Shown one piece after another: positions 11,005-21,438 of a stretch of 64,000 nucleotides of DNA; within the stretch, counting starts at the first letter, position 1; each line of letters opens with the position of its first letter. The translations under genes and the position numbers were made by a program. The notes beneath the pieces were generated by a model. It was not told the origin of the DNA and did no database searches. It saw only the letters and a program-made list of their open reading frames with translations. This DNA is from Diphasiastrum complanatum (taxonomy: Eukaryota; Streptophyta; Lycopodiopsida; Lycopodiales; Lycopodiaceae), in contig CM055093.1 in NCBI GenBank assembly GCA_029204225.1, forward strand, positions 32,127,777 to 32,191,776. The letters are read 5' to 3'.

Positions 11005-12066
11005 TCATTTGACCGTGCGTTTAATAGTGGGTGACAACTGTACTAGTTGCCAGAGCCCTATTTCCAATTTTAGATTCTCTAGGGCTTGACCTAGGTCAAT
11101 ATTCCCTCTCTTCAAGTTTAGGTCTATATCCTTCCTAAATCTGCGTGTTTGGGTCATGGTTCTCTTAGTTTCTAGGCCGGTTTTCCCTTTTCTCGGTCCT
11201 AGGAATTTGGGATGTCTACGCCCTTCCAAGACGCTAACCTCACCTTGCTCTTTGGGCAGTGGATCCTCGTAGATGGGTGTAGGTTCGAATAGTGGCTTCT
11301 CAATGACCACTGGGTTATCTACCTCCGGTGGTGTTTTTGGTGTAGGCTTGGGTTTCCTGGGAGATAGCTCCGTTTGGAGGTTACTCCGGGTCACTACGAA
11401 AACCTCTTTCATGCTCGTGGGTTCCTCCAGTTTCTCCACGACGATGAAGTTCACGGGTGGCCGGTCATCTTCTATGCATGCCTTCCCTTTATCCACCTGG
11501 CTAATCCTGGGTCCGTGTTGTATGTATTGAGGTGGCCTTGATGGCCCCGCCGTTCTGTCCTCCTGGGGTCTATGGTTCACTGGCCCAGGCATCCTATTCC
11601 CAGTGTTTAATGCGTCTCTACGTACCCAACATCTATCCTCCAAGTGTCCAGGCCTCTTGCAGTACCCACAAACTTGGTTGGGACAGTTTCGATTTAAATG
11701 ATTCCCTCTATAGTGTCTACACACTAAGGGATTCAGTCCCTCTATGGGGTGTCTCTGACCCAACAAATTTTGGTGTCGTTTGAGAAAATTTACATCTGCT
11801 GCTAAGTTTTGCATATTCTCACTCATCACGTCCATGTATCCCTTTAGCATGGCTCGCATATCGCCTAGTTCTACGTTAGAGCCTGTGCTCTCATAGCCTC
11901 TATCGGGCATCTGTGCCTGGAGCCTTCGTGCATCTTGTGTTTGCACGTTCCTGCCTTGTCGAGGTCCAATAGCTTGTATGAGGTGGGGTTTCACTATGGG
12001 GTGTGCTCCTATAGCTGCGATTGGGCCTCCTCTCCACGTTTCCGGGCTTAGATTCAAGCTGTTCAC
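11005..12066 (-). CDS. Gypsy gag, C-terminal part with zinc knuckles
   Basis: This frame carries the linker and nucleocapsid part of gag. Two knuckles stand in tandem: CRHYRGNHLNRNC, whose second Cys is Tyr here but intact in copy 2, and CGYCKRPGHLEDRC, an intact CX2CX4HX4C. Acidic and proline-rich sequence follows. It ends in TGA at 11005-11007, and pol continues in the same frame at 11004. At its start it overlaps the other gag frame at 12063-12080: copy 2 has one more C there (41361 region), so gag was split here by a one-base deletion. Confidence 0.8.
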   Translation of the reverse strand: MNSLNLSPETWRGGPIAAIGAHPIVKPHLIQAIGPRQGRNVQTQDARRLQAQMPDRGYESTGSNVELGDMRAMLKGYMDVMSENMQNLAADVNFLKRHQNLLGQRHPIEGLNPLVCRHYRGNHLNRNCPNQVCGYCKRPGHLEDRCWVRRDALNTGNRMPGPVNHRPQEDRTAGPSRPPQYIQHGPRISQVDKGKACIEDDRPPVNFIVVEKLEEPTSMKEVFVVTRSNLQTELSPRKPKPTPKTPPEVDNPVVIEKPLFEPTPIYEDPLPKEQGEVSVLEGRRHPKFLGPRKGKTGLETKRTMTQTRRFRKDIDLNLKRGNIDLGQALENLKLEIGLWQLVQLSPTIKRTVK

Positions 12067-12770
12067 TGCTTGCGATAGGTGGATGCGTGGGCAACCGCAA
12101 TTTGTGCGTCTTCTACCACGATTGCCTTCTCTACTGCCTCAGCCAATGTCTGGGGGTTACTTTGACGTACAATCATTTGTATGTCATTCTTGAGCCCTCG
12201 CAGAAAGAAGGTCAGTAGTAATAGGGGTGGTAGTAACACAGTGGGTTCCACCTGGCGTGACAACTCTGTCAAATGATGCCAATATTGTCGGATGGTTTTG
12301 TTACTTCCTTGTTGTAGGGAAGTCAGTGTGAACAGTAGGCCATCAGTCGTTCGGTGGGGAGCATACTCAATTAAGAACAGTCTATGGAACTCCTCAATGG
12401 TGTGAATTGAGCCTTTCTGTAGACTATGATACCAGTGCCTAGCCGTTCCAGATAAAGTGGTGGCAAAAAACATCATTTCATGATGTGGGTTTGTGATGGC
12501 ACTGGTAAAGCAGGTGGTCCAAAAAGCATCAATATGCTCTTCGGCACTTTCATACGGTGCTCCATGAAACTCAGGTGTGGATCCACTAAGCTTCGGTAGT
12601 CCTCTTGTCTCTAGGGGTACTACGATTGGTTCAGTCAAACGTCGTGCCATTCTGTTGGCAACAGGTTCTATAGCAACAGGTGTTACGTTCACTAATGGTG
12701 ATTCTGTAGCGTCGGTTGGCTCAAGTTCTGGTAGTTCTTCTATAGGTTCCAACGTATCATCCAAGTCCAT
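12063..12770 (-). pseudogene. Gypsy gag, N-terminal part (Retrotrans_gag)
   Basis: It starts at ATG 12770 with an acidic N-terminus (MDLDDTLEPIEELPELEP). It contains the Retrotrans_gag capsid fold: FWTTCFTSAITNPHHEMMFF, LSGTARHWYHSL, FHRLFLIEYAPH, LTSLQQGSNKTIRQYWHHL and FFLRGLKNDIQM. The frame terminates at STYRKQ after the one-base deletion described for the C-terminal half. The same region in copy 2 (40676-41400) confirms the reading and has its own different breaks. Capsid function is inferred from the family. Confidence 0.85.
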
Positions 12771-12982
12771 TGTAGGTGGGTGAGACTCATCATTTAAGAC
12801 TGGTGGGACAAGAAACCCACGATTGCTTCTTCTAAGCCCTAAACGCTCTCTCTGGGGATTTGAAGTCTCTCCATGCGATGCTCCCTTAGACCTAGGTTTC
12901 CTTGGTATACCTATGATGTCTTGTCTAGGGTGACACTAATGATTGCTGCATAATAGATTTCTCACTTACGGATAGCAATCAA

Positions 12983-13252
12983 CTATCGTTGCACATGCAT
13001 TTTGTGATTTTCCCACGTTATCCCATAGGTCATCCATCCTTCGTCCACTAATACTGCATACGACCTAACTAATTCTACTTGGTCATTTTTCTGCTCAATC
13101 CTAATCCAACCATACCCATGTACAGTTTTCCTTGGTTCTTTGTACCAGGTGCCGTCTCTATGGGATGCTAGGGTTGGTGGGTCGTAGGGTAATGACTTTC
13201 GATTTAGGGCTCTGGTTTTCACTTTCACCCTAGGCTTCATACAAAACCCCAT
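12983..13252 (-). CDS. Small ORF upstream of gypsy gag, unknown
   Basis: An 89-codon frame (MGFCMKPRVKVKTRALNRK...) lies in the leader between PBS and gag. The equivalent DNA in copy 2 (about 40195-40485) is recognisable but carries stops. Homology in two copies alone does not show protein function. It could be a short accessory ORF or just leader sequence. No domain recognised. Confidence 0.3.
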   Translation of the reverse strand: MGFCMKPRVKVKTRALNRKSLPYDPPTLASHRDGTWYKEPRKTVHGYGWIRIEQKNDQVELVRSYAVLVDEGWMTYGITWENHKMHVQR

Positions 13253-13684
13253 TCTCTGACATGTCCCGTCACTCTGAAAGATTTCTAGTAGTACTTGGCA
13301 TCACAACCTAAACTCCCTACTGGTGAAAATTTTATGTAGTCTCTAGTCCAAATTGTATTCCAAATTGTTGAAAATAGAATGGCCTTGGCGAAGTCGGATC
13401 ACATGAAGCTAGGGTTGGATTGTGAACTCATAACGTATGTTCTAGGTGTGGGATTAGCACACATCACTGTGTGATGCTAACCACTTCGTCCTGTGATCAA
13501 CGTGGCACTAGCCGCTTGTACGGTTATGCTAGCTTGCGGCTGACGATTTTGATAGTGGAATTGTTTTCAACACACGCAATCTAGGACCTACGAAACGTGT
13601 AGACTTCTGATAGTATGACAACTAGTGCTTTGTAGTTCAACGATATGGATAACTACTCTTTCAAGCAATATCTCCTGAAAATTT
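13253..13684 (-). other. Gypsy leader between PBS and small ORF
   Basis: Non-coding on inspection. It is colinear with 39773-40195 of copy 2, including a stretch with repeated CACACAGTGATGTGTG-type short inverted sequence near 13455-13475. Confidence 0.5.
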
Positions 13685-13707
13685 TTCGACTCCCGGCAAA
13701 CGCACCA
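13685..13707 (-). other. Gypsy primer-binding site
   Basis: On the plus strand this 23-base stretch reads like a tRNA 3' end: TTCGACTCCCGGC (T loop and stem) followed by seven acceptor bases and CCA. The minus strand therefore offers a PBS starting TGGTGCG one base after the LTR. Copy 2 has the equivalent at 39750-39772 with several substitutions. I could not assign the tRNA species; it is not the initiator Met PBS used by the copia elements here. Confidence 0.7.
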
Positions 13708-15680
13708 ATGTTAGGGCCATTTTTTACGGGGGGTTGGTCCAGCCAAAACATCCTAAAAGGGTCAAGGGGCCCCACCTCTAATGGCGATTCAGCCCTACAT
13801 GAGCAACATAGGGTTTGCCACTTCCAACCCTGATGGCCTTCTCTATTGCCCCATGCTCTCCAACCGATGAGAGTTTTCCAGGCTCTCAGAGATACGGTTG
13901 CAAGGAGGGGGTGCTAGTACTTTTGGCTGCAATGATTCACTAGCTTTCTAGGGTCACGGTTATGTAAAACTTCTGATCACTAATTCGTGTTAGGATCTTG
14001 CTAATATCTCTTTCCCCATTGAATTCGGTTTACAGTTAGTAAAAATCTTACATGGGCTAGAAACCGATTTACTGTCTATGATGTGCTCGTGGGGTGCAAG
14101 TTATACGCATCGCTTTGTTTGCTAAGTGGCGGTATTTTCGCCGATCGTCGGGTCTAGGTATTTCGCTAGACAGTACCAACGACGGGTGTGACTAGTGCGA
14201 CACTTTAACCAAGGTGGTGTTTTTCAACCACGGATGGTGGACGGCCCGCTCTGGTGTTTTACAAAGGTCGGGTCCAGCTGACACACTTCATAAATGACGA
14301 AAATAAAATGCTTCTGAACTTTGATGGTTTATTGCGGTTTAAACTATCAGTTCTATCTTAGACAAGCATAGAGTAAAACACATTCACCTTTTAAAACCGT
14401 ATCCATATAAGTACTTCCAAACCATGCTAATAAAACCTGGTTACAAGCGTTATTGCTTTCACTAAATGTCGATAACTGAAAATCAATCCTTCCCTTAATT
14501 AACCCCACAACATATGACATTCATTACTATAATTCTCAACTGAACTCTAGTTCATGCTTAAAAACCCGATTCACTACCAAACCTTACAAGTAGTCACCAA
14601 TGTAAATGAGTACAACTGAAAATTACAACCATCAGCAACACTTAAATCTATAGGACCTCGGAAAAACTTGACGTAATTAGTCCCTCAACAAGCTTACTTC
14701 CCTAGACCATTCATAACAACCTCCTTCAAAGTGGAAAACCCTATCTTACACATCTCACATCCCATTCCAATTTAAGTTAAGAGCTTACAAACAGAACTTC
14801 AAGAAATGGAAGTGACTAGAAAGAAAGTTCAAGTCAAAAACTCACCTCAATGTGCAATTAGGTAGCCGTTGCGTGGAAACTCTAGTCATGAACCTTGTAG
14901 CAAAAATCAGAGCCAGGCATGTTGACGCAGTTTTCTCCACTTTATGCATGTTCGATCGAGTTGGTGTAAAAAGAGAAAATGAAGAAAATGAAAGTTTTCG
15001 GGATATGAACGGTGTGATTGAAATGTTAACGGTTCAGTTAAGAGAAAACTAAACCGAAAGTCTGTAAAAAAAAAAACAGGCCAAAAAGATGCAATGGCAA
15101 AAAAAATCAGCAACCCATCACTCACACCAAGCCCTCAAGCAAACCATCCCACTCATTCAAGATGTAAACCTACTAGTATGACAATGGACTACAACCAACC
15201 AACCAACCCTCACCATGAAATCACTCTCAACAAAAGCAATTCTCTCAACACATTACTCTCAACACACATTTTACACACACCCCCTCAACACTAACTCTCA
15301 ACACTAACTCTCAAACCAAACCACAAACACTCAACCTATCCATTGTTATCAACTACAAGTGAGTCTACTCTCAATCCACTAACAAGCATTCAACCCCAAA
15401 CATCCATCACTCCACAAGCAACTATGCAATACAATACTTGTACCAATGCATAAGCATACTATAAGGCAAAACCACATTTAACCATCCATCAAACCAAACT
15501 TACAAGGAATCAAACCTACTCATCAACAAAGATCTCTCAAGCAAGCACCCATCTTCCAAAAGCTTTCAACTCTAAAAAACTCTCAACCAGCATCACATCA
15601 AACTATCACATCATCATCTAACTCACCCAACTATCAATCAACTACCAATCAACTATCAATCAACTCAAAGAGTGGCCTCC

Positions 15681-15687
15681 TTTTATA
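15681..15687 (-). promoter_or_regulatory. TATA box in gypsy LTR
   Basis: The minus strand reads TATAAAAGGAGGCC. Copy 2 has the equivalent TATAAAAAGGAGCC at 37290, so the motif is conserved between diverged copies. It puts ~1 kb of U3 upstream and ~2 kb of R-U5 downstream. Confidence 0.6.
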
Positions 15688-16394
15688 GTAAATCCCGAGT
15701 GTCCCCCGTCAAAATGAGGCTTTGCCAATTTTCATGCCCTTCAAGCCCTTTTGTCCATTTGTCCAACACCCATTGGCAAGTACATCAAGTGGCCTCCTTG
15801 AGGGTGTAGGGGTTGGTGCCATTTAAGGGCCCCTTCCAAAACTAGCCAAGATGCCCTCTTAGTCAAAAGCTAGAGAAAATATCTTTTAGGCCCTCTAGGT
15901 CCTAAAGCCTTGTTTACATTTATTATCCAAAAGGTGGGTGAGGACTTTTGTCAAGCCCCTATTCCACCTAAGGTGCCCTCCATTTCCTTGGTCCTTGGTC
16001 CTTTGTTCCTTTTAGCCCTTCATTTGGTTTTTCTTTCCTTTGTAGCAGGTACGGCCCGACAGCCCTTGGCTTTTGGTTTCTCGGGATTATCGACTGATTC
16101 GCGTATTTTGCCCCATTTCCCGTAATTTGCCCAATTTTACCCGTTAGGGTTTCTGCAAGTTTTCAATATTGCCCATAATTCACAGCTTGGGTTTTGCCCG
16201 ATAAGTATTCTTCTTTGATGGCTCTTTGACTGAAGGTGACTTTTCCGGCATTCATGACTAGGGCTCCCACGACAACACGGTTTCCCTGAAAAATACACTG
16301 AGTGATCATATATTAGAAAAAAATGGACTCAGTACATGGTGAGATTTTAGCACGGTCATACCGGCTATTTTTTTACAACTGGCCATTTTTTTTT

Positions 16395-16612
16395 AAAAAG
16401 CCGTAAAATATTTACCGCCATCAAGGCCGCAAAATCTGCTCTAGCCTCATTTAGGGCGGGCTGGGACCCAATTCTAGGTGGACCGACACTTTTGGCTCGG
16501 TCTTACAAAACTTGACCACAAAATATTTTTGACGGTTTTTTCAAAAGTCAGTTTCTTACTTTTAAACTGTGTCTAGCCACTTTAGGACGGGCTGGGACCC
16601 AGTTCTAAGGCA
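16395..16612 (-). repeat. Imperfect ~130-bp tandem duplication in gypsy LTR U3
   Basis: CTAGCC-CATTTAGGGCGGG followed by CTGGGACCCAATTCTAGG (from ~16440) recurs as CTAGCCACTTTAGGACGGG followed by CTGGGACCCAGTTCTAAGG (from ~16573). Each is preceded by an AAAATATTT...CCG/GACGG block. This is a U3 subrepeat of the kind that often carries enhancer elements. Confidence 0.55.
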
Positions 16613-18510
16613 AATTTGTGCCGAAGTTTTTCTCTAATAATTGCAAACTTAAACTTCAATATTAGCCCGATTTTCCGTGCGAAAATATCGACTAACACTT
16701 GGGTAGAGATCTACACTAGATTTAGCCAATGTACAAGGCCTTTTCACATTAAGTCTATGAGATCTATTTTTTGATTTTATGTGAAGGTGAACAAGAAGTA
16801 CAAGGAAAGCGGTGAGCTAGCTCTTGTCAATAAGGAGATCAATAAATTTACTACCATGGAAAGTGCTTAAGGAATTAGAAAGATAACTGAGAGATATGAT
16901 TTTGATAAATTTGACATATGATGAGGACATCAACTTTTGAAAGGGTGGGTGGATATTGTCAAGCCGACACTGGTGCCAAGTTCCTAAGGTTGTGGTCAAC
17001 TTCTGGCGAGTCTACCAAGCTCCATTTAGTGTGTACCACTTGACATCACCTAGGCATGACTAAATAAACTTGTGAATAAATACAATCTAGAGATAGAATG
17101 GAATTTATATAGAAAGAAAATATTATACTGAGAAAAGCATGTGCTACCATTCTAGCGTAATGCATTTGTTGTGAGGAGAAGAGCTAACGATGACAAAATT
17201 ATAGGGAGATGTGGTTATGGCCCAAACATGAACTTCAGCCAGCAAGCTTAAGCTCCACTTGTTGGAAAGTTGTCTTGGTGATGGTGGTTGTGGCAGCTCT
17301 TAGCAGTCATGTACAATTTTGTATTGTACCTTTATGCTGTAAAGTTAGCTTCCACGCCACTAGCGCCATCATTGTTCCTAGTGGCAACAACACCACTGCT
17401 GCTCCTGGCGCCACTGACACCAGTGATGCTCCTGGCGCCATTGCGACCAGAATCCAGCCGACGCCAAGTTCTTATGGCTTAAAAACTTTCATCAGATCTA
17501 CCGAAGTCCAGAGGGCTCGGATCGATGTGCCCTCACACGATCTAGGCATGATTAAATGAAACCTGGAATTCAATAAATTTTAGAGAGAGAAAGATGTGCT
17601 TTACCAACTTGGGCTGAGCACTTGTTTTGAGGGGAGGTGGCAAATCCCACCATAATTATAGGGGGATGCAGGTCGTGATGTAGGGCGAGCTCCCCTTGCT
17701 TGAATGTTGTCCTGGCACCCGCCTTGGCATGCCAACACCCCGAAGACTAGGATTGGTCACACACTTGAAATGTAACCTTCTCAGATTTATTAATAAAGTG
17801 GGATTTTTCTCAAATTGACTCTGATTACCTTCTGGGTTTCAGTGTTTGGTAAAAGCGCCAATTGTAAGGCTGCTTCAAATCTTTTTGATCTGGCACATAG
17901 CTGAGAGTCGTATCACGGGACGCTAGCGATAAGCCGTTGGGACTATTCGGTCTGGGACGCTAGTGACAGATTGTCAACTATATTCGGTCCAAAAACTGGT
18001 TGTCATCATATCTATCGTGACTTGCAATTCTGAGTGTTCTTTGCATGAATGTGAACTGGTTAAGCTCTTGGGGAATGAGCTCTAACCTTTTGGCTGAGTT
18101 GGATGGCTTGCTTGGGTGGAAGTTACTTGTTTATGGCTATCTAGTCTGGCGTGGCACCATGTTGGCTTCCAGCATTTGTGACAAAGGTTTGAGTTGGTTG
18201 AGTCTAATGTAAGTCAGATGACGTGCTTGGCATGGATGTTACTCATTTGTAATGAAGCTTCAAGTTTGTTGAGTTTGTTGATATAAGTCGAGCGGCTTGC
18301 TTGGAGGGAAGTCACCTATGTCGGGACCTCCAATCTGGCATGACGCCATGTTGGATCTCAACGTTGGTTCCCGAATTTCAAGGTGGTTAAGTCTGATCTT
18401 TGTTGGTGAGTTGGCTACTTGTATGTTGCGTGGGGTTCAGATGACAAGTGTTGAAAACCAGGAAGCTACGTCGTGGTTCCTGGCTCCCTTTGGGATGCTT
18501 GCGCTACATG

Positions 18511-18522
18511 TGGTATCAGAGT
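18511..18522 (+). other. Copia-type PBS of the non-coding element
   Basis: TGGTATCAGAGT follows an LTR end CGCTACA with two spacer bases. It differs from the standard initiator-Met PBS only at the last base. Confidence 0.7.
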
Positions 18523-18596
18523 CGACTAGCCGGTCAGCTATGCGGGTCTCACAGGGATGGCCACTGTTTGGGGTTTCAGTAAGACAACTGTTGTGC

Positions 18597-18985
18597 AAGG
18601 TGCTACCCACAGTGTAAGCACGAGTGCGTCCATGGTCAGGGTATAGTTGGCATAACGAGGGACTTGCTGTGACAAGGTGTTGCCCTCAAGGTGTAAGCAC
18701 GGTCAGGTTTCACAGTTCGGGCCTTGCGCTGTCTGCACGTAGGACAGATGAAACAAAGTGCTGCCTAGGTAGATGAAAGCACGGTCCGTGCCTTGTGGGG
18801 TGCGGGGCGACATATTCGAACTATACGGGTTAACCATTGATAGAAAGATGCTGCTCGAATTTAGGTGTAAAGCACAAGTGGTTTGCTGTCGGTGCGAAAT
18901 AGCTGCCGATCGTGTAGCTAAGAGGGCTATCGACCAGATTTGGTGGGGCATTATTGAGGCAATGTGCTGTTTAATGGTGAAAGCA
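18597..18985 (+). repeat. Five spaced GTGCT...AGCAC inverted-repeat units
   Basis: Units near 18600, 18678, 18761, 18850 and 18965 each show GTGCT (or GTGTT/ATGCT) followed 10-14 bases later by AAGCAC, spaced 80-115 bp apart, just downstream of the PBS. The first and third can form a 5-bp stem. The copies are diverged and the intervening DNA differs. Confidence 0.5.
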
Positions 18986-21388
18986 CGGATAATTGGATGG
19001 GTGTTTTTCGTGGGCTGATTTTGTGATAGATCTGTATGGGCACGGCTAGGCAAAGGTCCTTGGTAGGGCTATCTCAAAGGCAGACCTTGTCTTTGTTACC
19101 TGTTAGTAAACCTGCTTGAGTGTCTTGCTTGTATGTAATCGTGGTGAATCTTAGTACTCGTGATTTGCATAGTTTGCATGATTGCTTGTGATACAAGGAG
19201 TTGTTAAGCTTGAAAAAGAGCTTTTTTTTTTGAAGGCTGATACCATCAAACAAAGAGGATTACAGAGTCCATGGGGCAGATTCGCAGTTCAAGTACTCTC
19301 AAATGAATGGCAATGAAACGACTCAATGTTTGCAAAGGATGGATGGCTAGCCTGTTACTTGGGTTAGTCTAATTTGCGACAATGCCCACCAGACACAAGC
19401 AGGAAGTCAAAAGTTGGAAAGGGCAATTTCATGGGAGATTTTCTCGGGAGCAGTTGGTCTTCATTGGGAGGGTTACCTTCGGAACTGTAACTCACTAAGC
19501 ATGGGTGATATCCAATTTTGGTTGAGTTTTTCCTTAGAGGGAAAAGGCTAGGATCCTCTTCAAAGATTGGCAACAAGTTAGATCAAGCCATAATCATAGC
19601 GAATGGAAAGCAAAGTTTTGGAAAAGCTTTTAGCCAAGAATTCTATTCTAAGTCTAGTTTGCTATTTTTAGAAGTGAGGCGGAACTATCACACCCCCCCC
19701 CCCCCTCTCTTGGTGCAAAATTTGAATGCCAATTGACCAAAAATGGGGACAAATTCGCAACCTAGTCATAGTTCCACAAGTAGACTGGAGAACTTTGGAC
19801 CTAATAATTTGACAAGTTATTATTGTGAAAAGAAATCTTGTTATAGACTTTTTCTGGACCAGTAATGTTGAGGAGACGTAATGAGTACGCTGACTTATGT
19901 TATGTGTAAACGAAGGAGCTGTGAAAGTTAAGATTTTCATGAGAGACATAGTACTTTGAACAAACACTAAGGGACAGTTCGTATCATGAATCGGGGACAA
20001 GTGCAAACTCTGGGTGTATGTGTCTGGTTCAAAGATAGCTATTCGAAGGCAAGCGAGACGTACACCTTTTGTTTTGAGTGTACGGCCACTGAGCAGTGAC
20101 AAAATTGTGAAAGTCATGTTTTGCACGAGAGACATGGTGCTTCAAACAAACGTGAAGAGATAGTTCATATTTGGATCAGACTTGTACAACCATCAGACTC
20201 TAGACCACCTGAGGCTGAGTCAATGGTTACATTTGTTTTGGTTCAAAGACAACTGCTTCAAGCTAAGTGAGAGGTGCATTGCGGTGTACTCAACCATTGC
20301 CTACCTTAAGGATCCAAATCCACAAAGTGGGTGATAAAGATAAATCATCTGGCTCAGGGAGCTTTGATAGCTCTGCAGAAATGATCAAATCTGGAGCTTA
20401 GGGAGCTCAACACAAAGTGCGACAAGGGCAAATCTGGAGCTCAAAGGAGTTCCAAAGTCAAAGTTAGAAGCAACATGGGTGGATGTTTCAAAAAAAGCCT
20501 TTGTCACCAGTTAATAAGGTTTTCAGGATTTATGTAAGCGACATAAAATCTACGCTTTTCCCAGACAAAGTGATGTTTCAAGTTATGCATTTTCCAATAT
20601 AAAGAGTTGAGCCTGCGACTTGTGGTGTGCTAGCTATAGTGTTAGTAAAAGTGGCCAGTAAATTGAATATTGTGCCAAGTAGCATAAAAGTAGTTAAGTA
20701 TAATTGGGAGACACCTTTTGCACTAACTTGACATATGATAAGGACATCAAATTTTGTAAAGGTGGGGTGGATGTTGTAAAGCTAGCTTCCAGTGCAAGCT
20801 TTACTCCTGGCGCCACTAGCACCAGCATTGTTCATGGTGCCAGCAGCACCACTGCTGCTCCTGGCGCTAGTGCTACTCCGGACGCCATTGCGACCATAAT
20901 CTAGCCGACACCAAAAATACTTTGGTGATGAATGTATGCCATGTAGATTTGTGGTTTTGCCTTTGAATTTGACATTGATCTTGATTATCGATCTATTGTT
21001 GATCTAAAGTGCAAACACAAAGTTTAGGAGATCTTAATCACACATTAAGACATTCCCACACGTGTGAATTTTCACATCCATGACCTTTATTTGCTCTCTC
21101 TCTATAGAGAGCGTGCACTTGTCCAATGTTTCCGAACTTTCCAAAATGTTGACCGCTTAGGTAGGTTTTGAATTCAAAAAACCGTCAACTGCAAGTCATC
21201 ATGATTTTAGGGCACACATGGCCCAGTGAAGAAGTATGAATGTGTTTTCCTCGAGAAGAGCATACATTGAGATGGGTTTTTGATTTTGTAGACAGTTATG
21301 CACTAAAACCAGCTTGCCCTAAGTAGCTCAGGTGCAAGAGAAAAGTAAGCACCGCTTTCACATTACCCAATGCTTTCCACGTCTCATG

Positions 21389-21391
<3 letters not shown>

Positions 21392-21434
<43 letters not shown>
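21392..21434. repeat. (CT)n microsatellite
   Basis: Uninterrupted CT dinucleotides over 43 bp. Confidence 0.98.

Positions 21435-21438
<4 letters not shown>

Larger units (their letters stand above)
5580..16697 (-). mobile_element. Ty3/gypsy LTR retrotransposon, copy 1 (3' LTR missing)
   Basis: Read on the minus strand the order is LTR (16697-13709), tRNA PBS, small leader ORF, gag, protease-RT-RNase H, integrase, second RNase H, coiled-coil 3' ORF, then an abrupt join to copia DNA near 5580. At ~11.1 kb without a 3' LTR it is a large element. A truncated second copy lies on the plus strand at 37.1-42.1 kb. The long LTR, long leader and extra RNase H suggest the Tat side of Ty3/gypsy, where a second, archaeal-like RNase H is known; this family placement is inference. 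Confidence 0.85.
13709..16697 (-). repeat. Gypsy copy 1, 5' LTR (about 3 kb)
   Basis: The PBS-proximal end is CCCTAACA on the minus strand (plus 13709-13716 TGTTAGGG). A matching TGTTAG start lies at 16697 (plus CTAACA, 16692-16697), giving a perfect 6-base inverted repeat and 2989 bp. Segments are homologous to copy 2 at 37110-39748, including the TATA region and the DNA next to the PBS. The stretch at 15100-15660 is simple CAACT/CTCAAC-rich DNA. The outer boundary rests only on the inverted repeat, since no second LTR of this copy survives. Confidence 0.65.
16954..20915 (+). mobile_element. Non-autonomous LTR retrotransposon remnant with copia-type PBS
   Basis: Three related LTR-like segments are seen: 16954-~17333, 17334-18508 and 20772-~20915. 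The first and third are each preceded by a purine tract and a shared TTGACATATGAT-AGGACATCAA stretch (16908 and 20728). The second ends ACA two bases before TGGTATCAGAGT. Between 18523 and 20771 there is no gag or pol similarity in any frame. LTR parts share CTCCTGGCGCCACT-type repeats (17335-17465 and 20775-20912) and a TCTAGGCATGA stretch. This fits a LARD-type non-coding element with a nested or tandem LTR. The limits of the third LTR are uncertain. Confidence 0.55.

Noticed and set aside
13685-13707. Possible tRNA gene 3' end on the plus strand
   Set aside because: Only the T-arm/acceptor/CCA part is present, next to an LTR end; nuclear tRNA genes do not encode CCA. It is the PBS complement.
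16395-18985. CRISPR-like array from spaced repeats
   Set aside because: Repeats are degenerate, irregularly spaced and inside LTR retrotransposon DNA of a plant.
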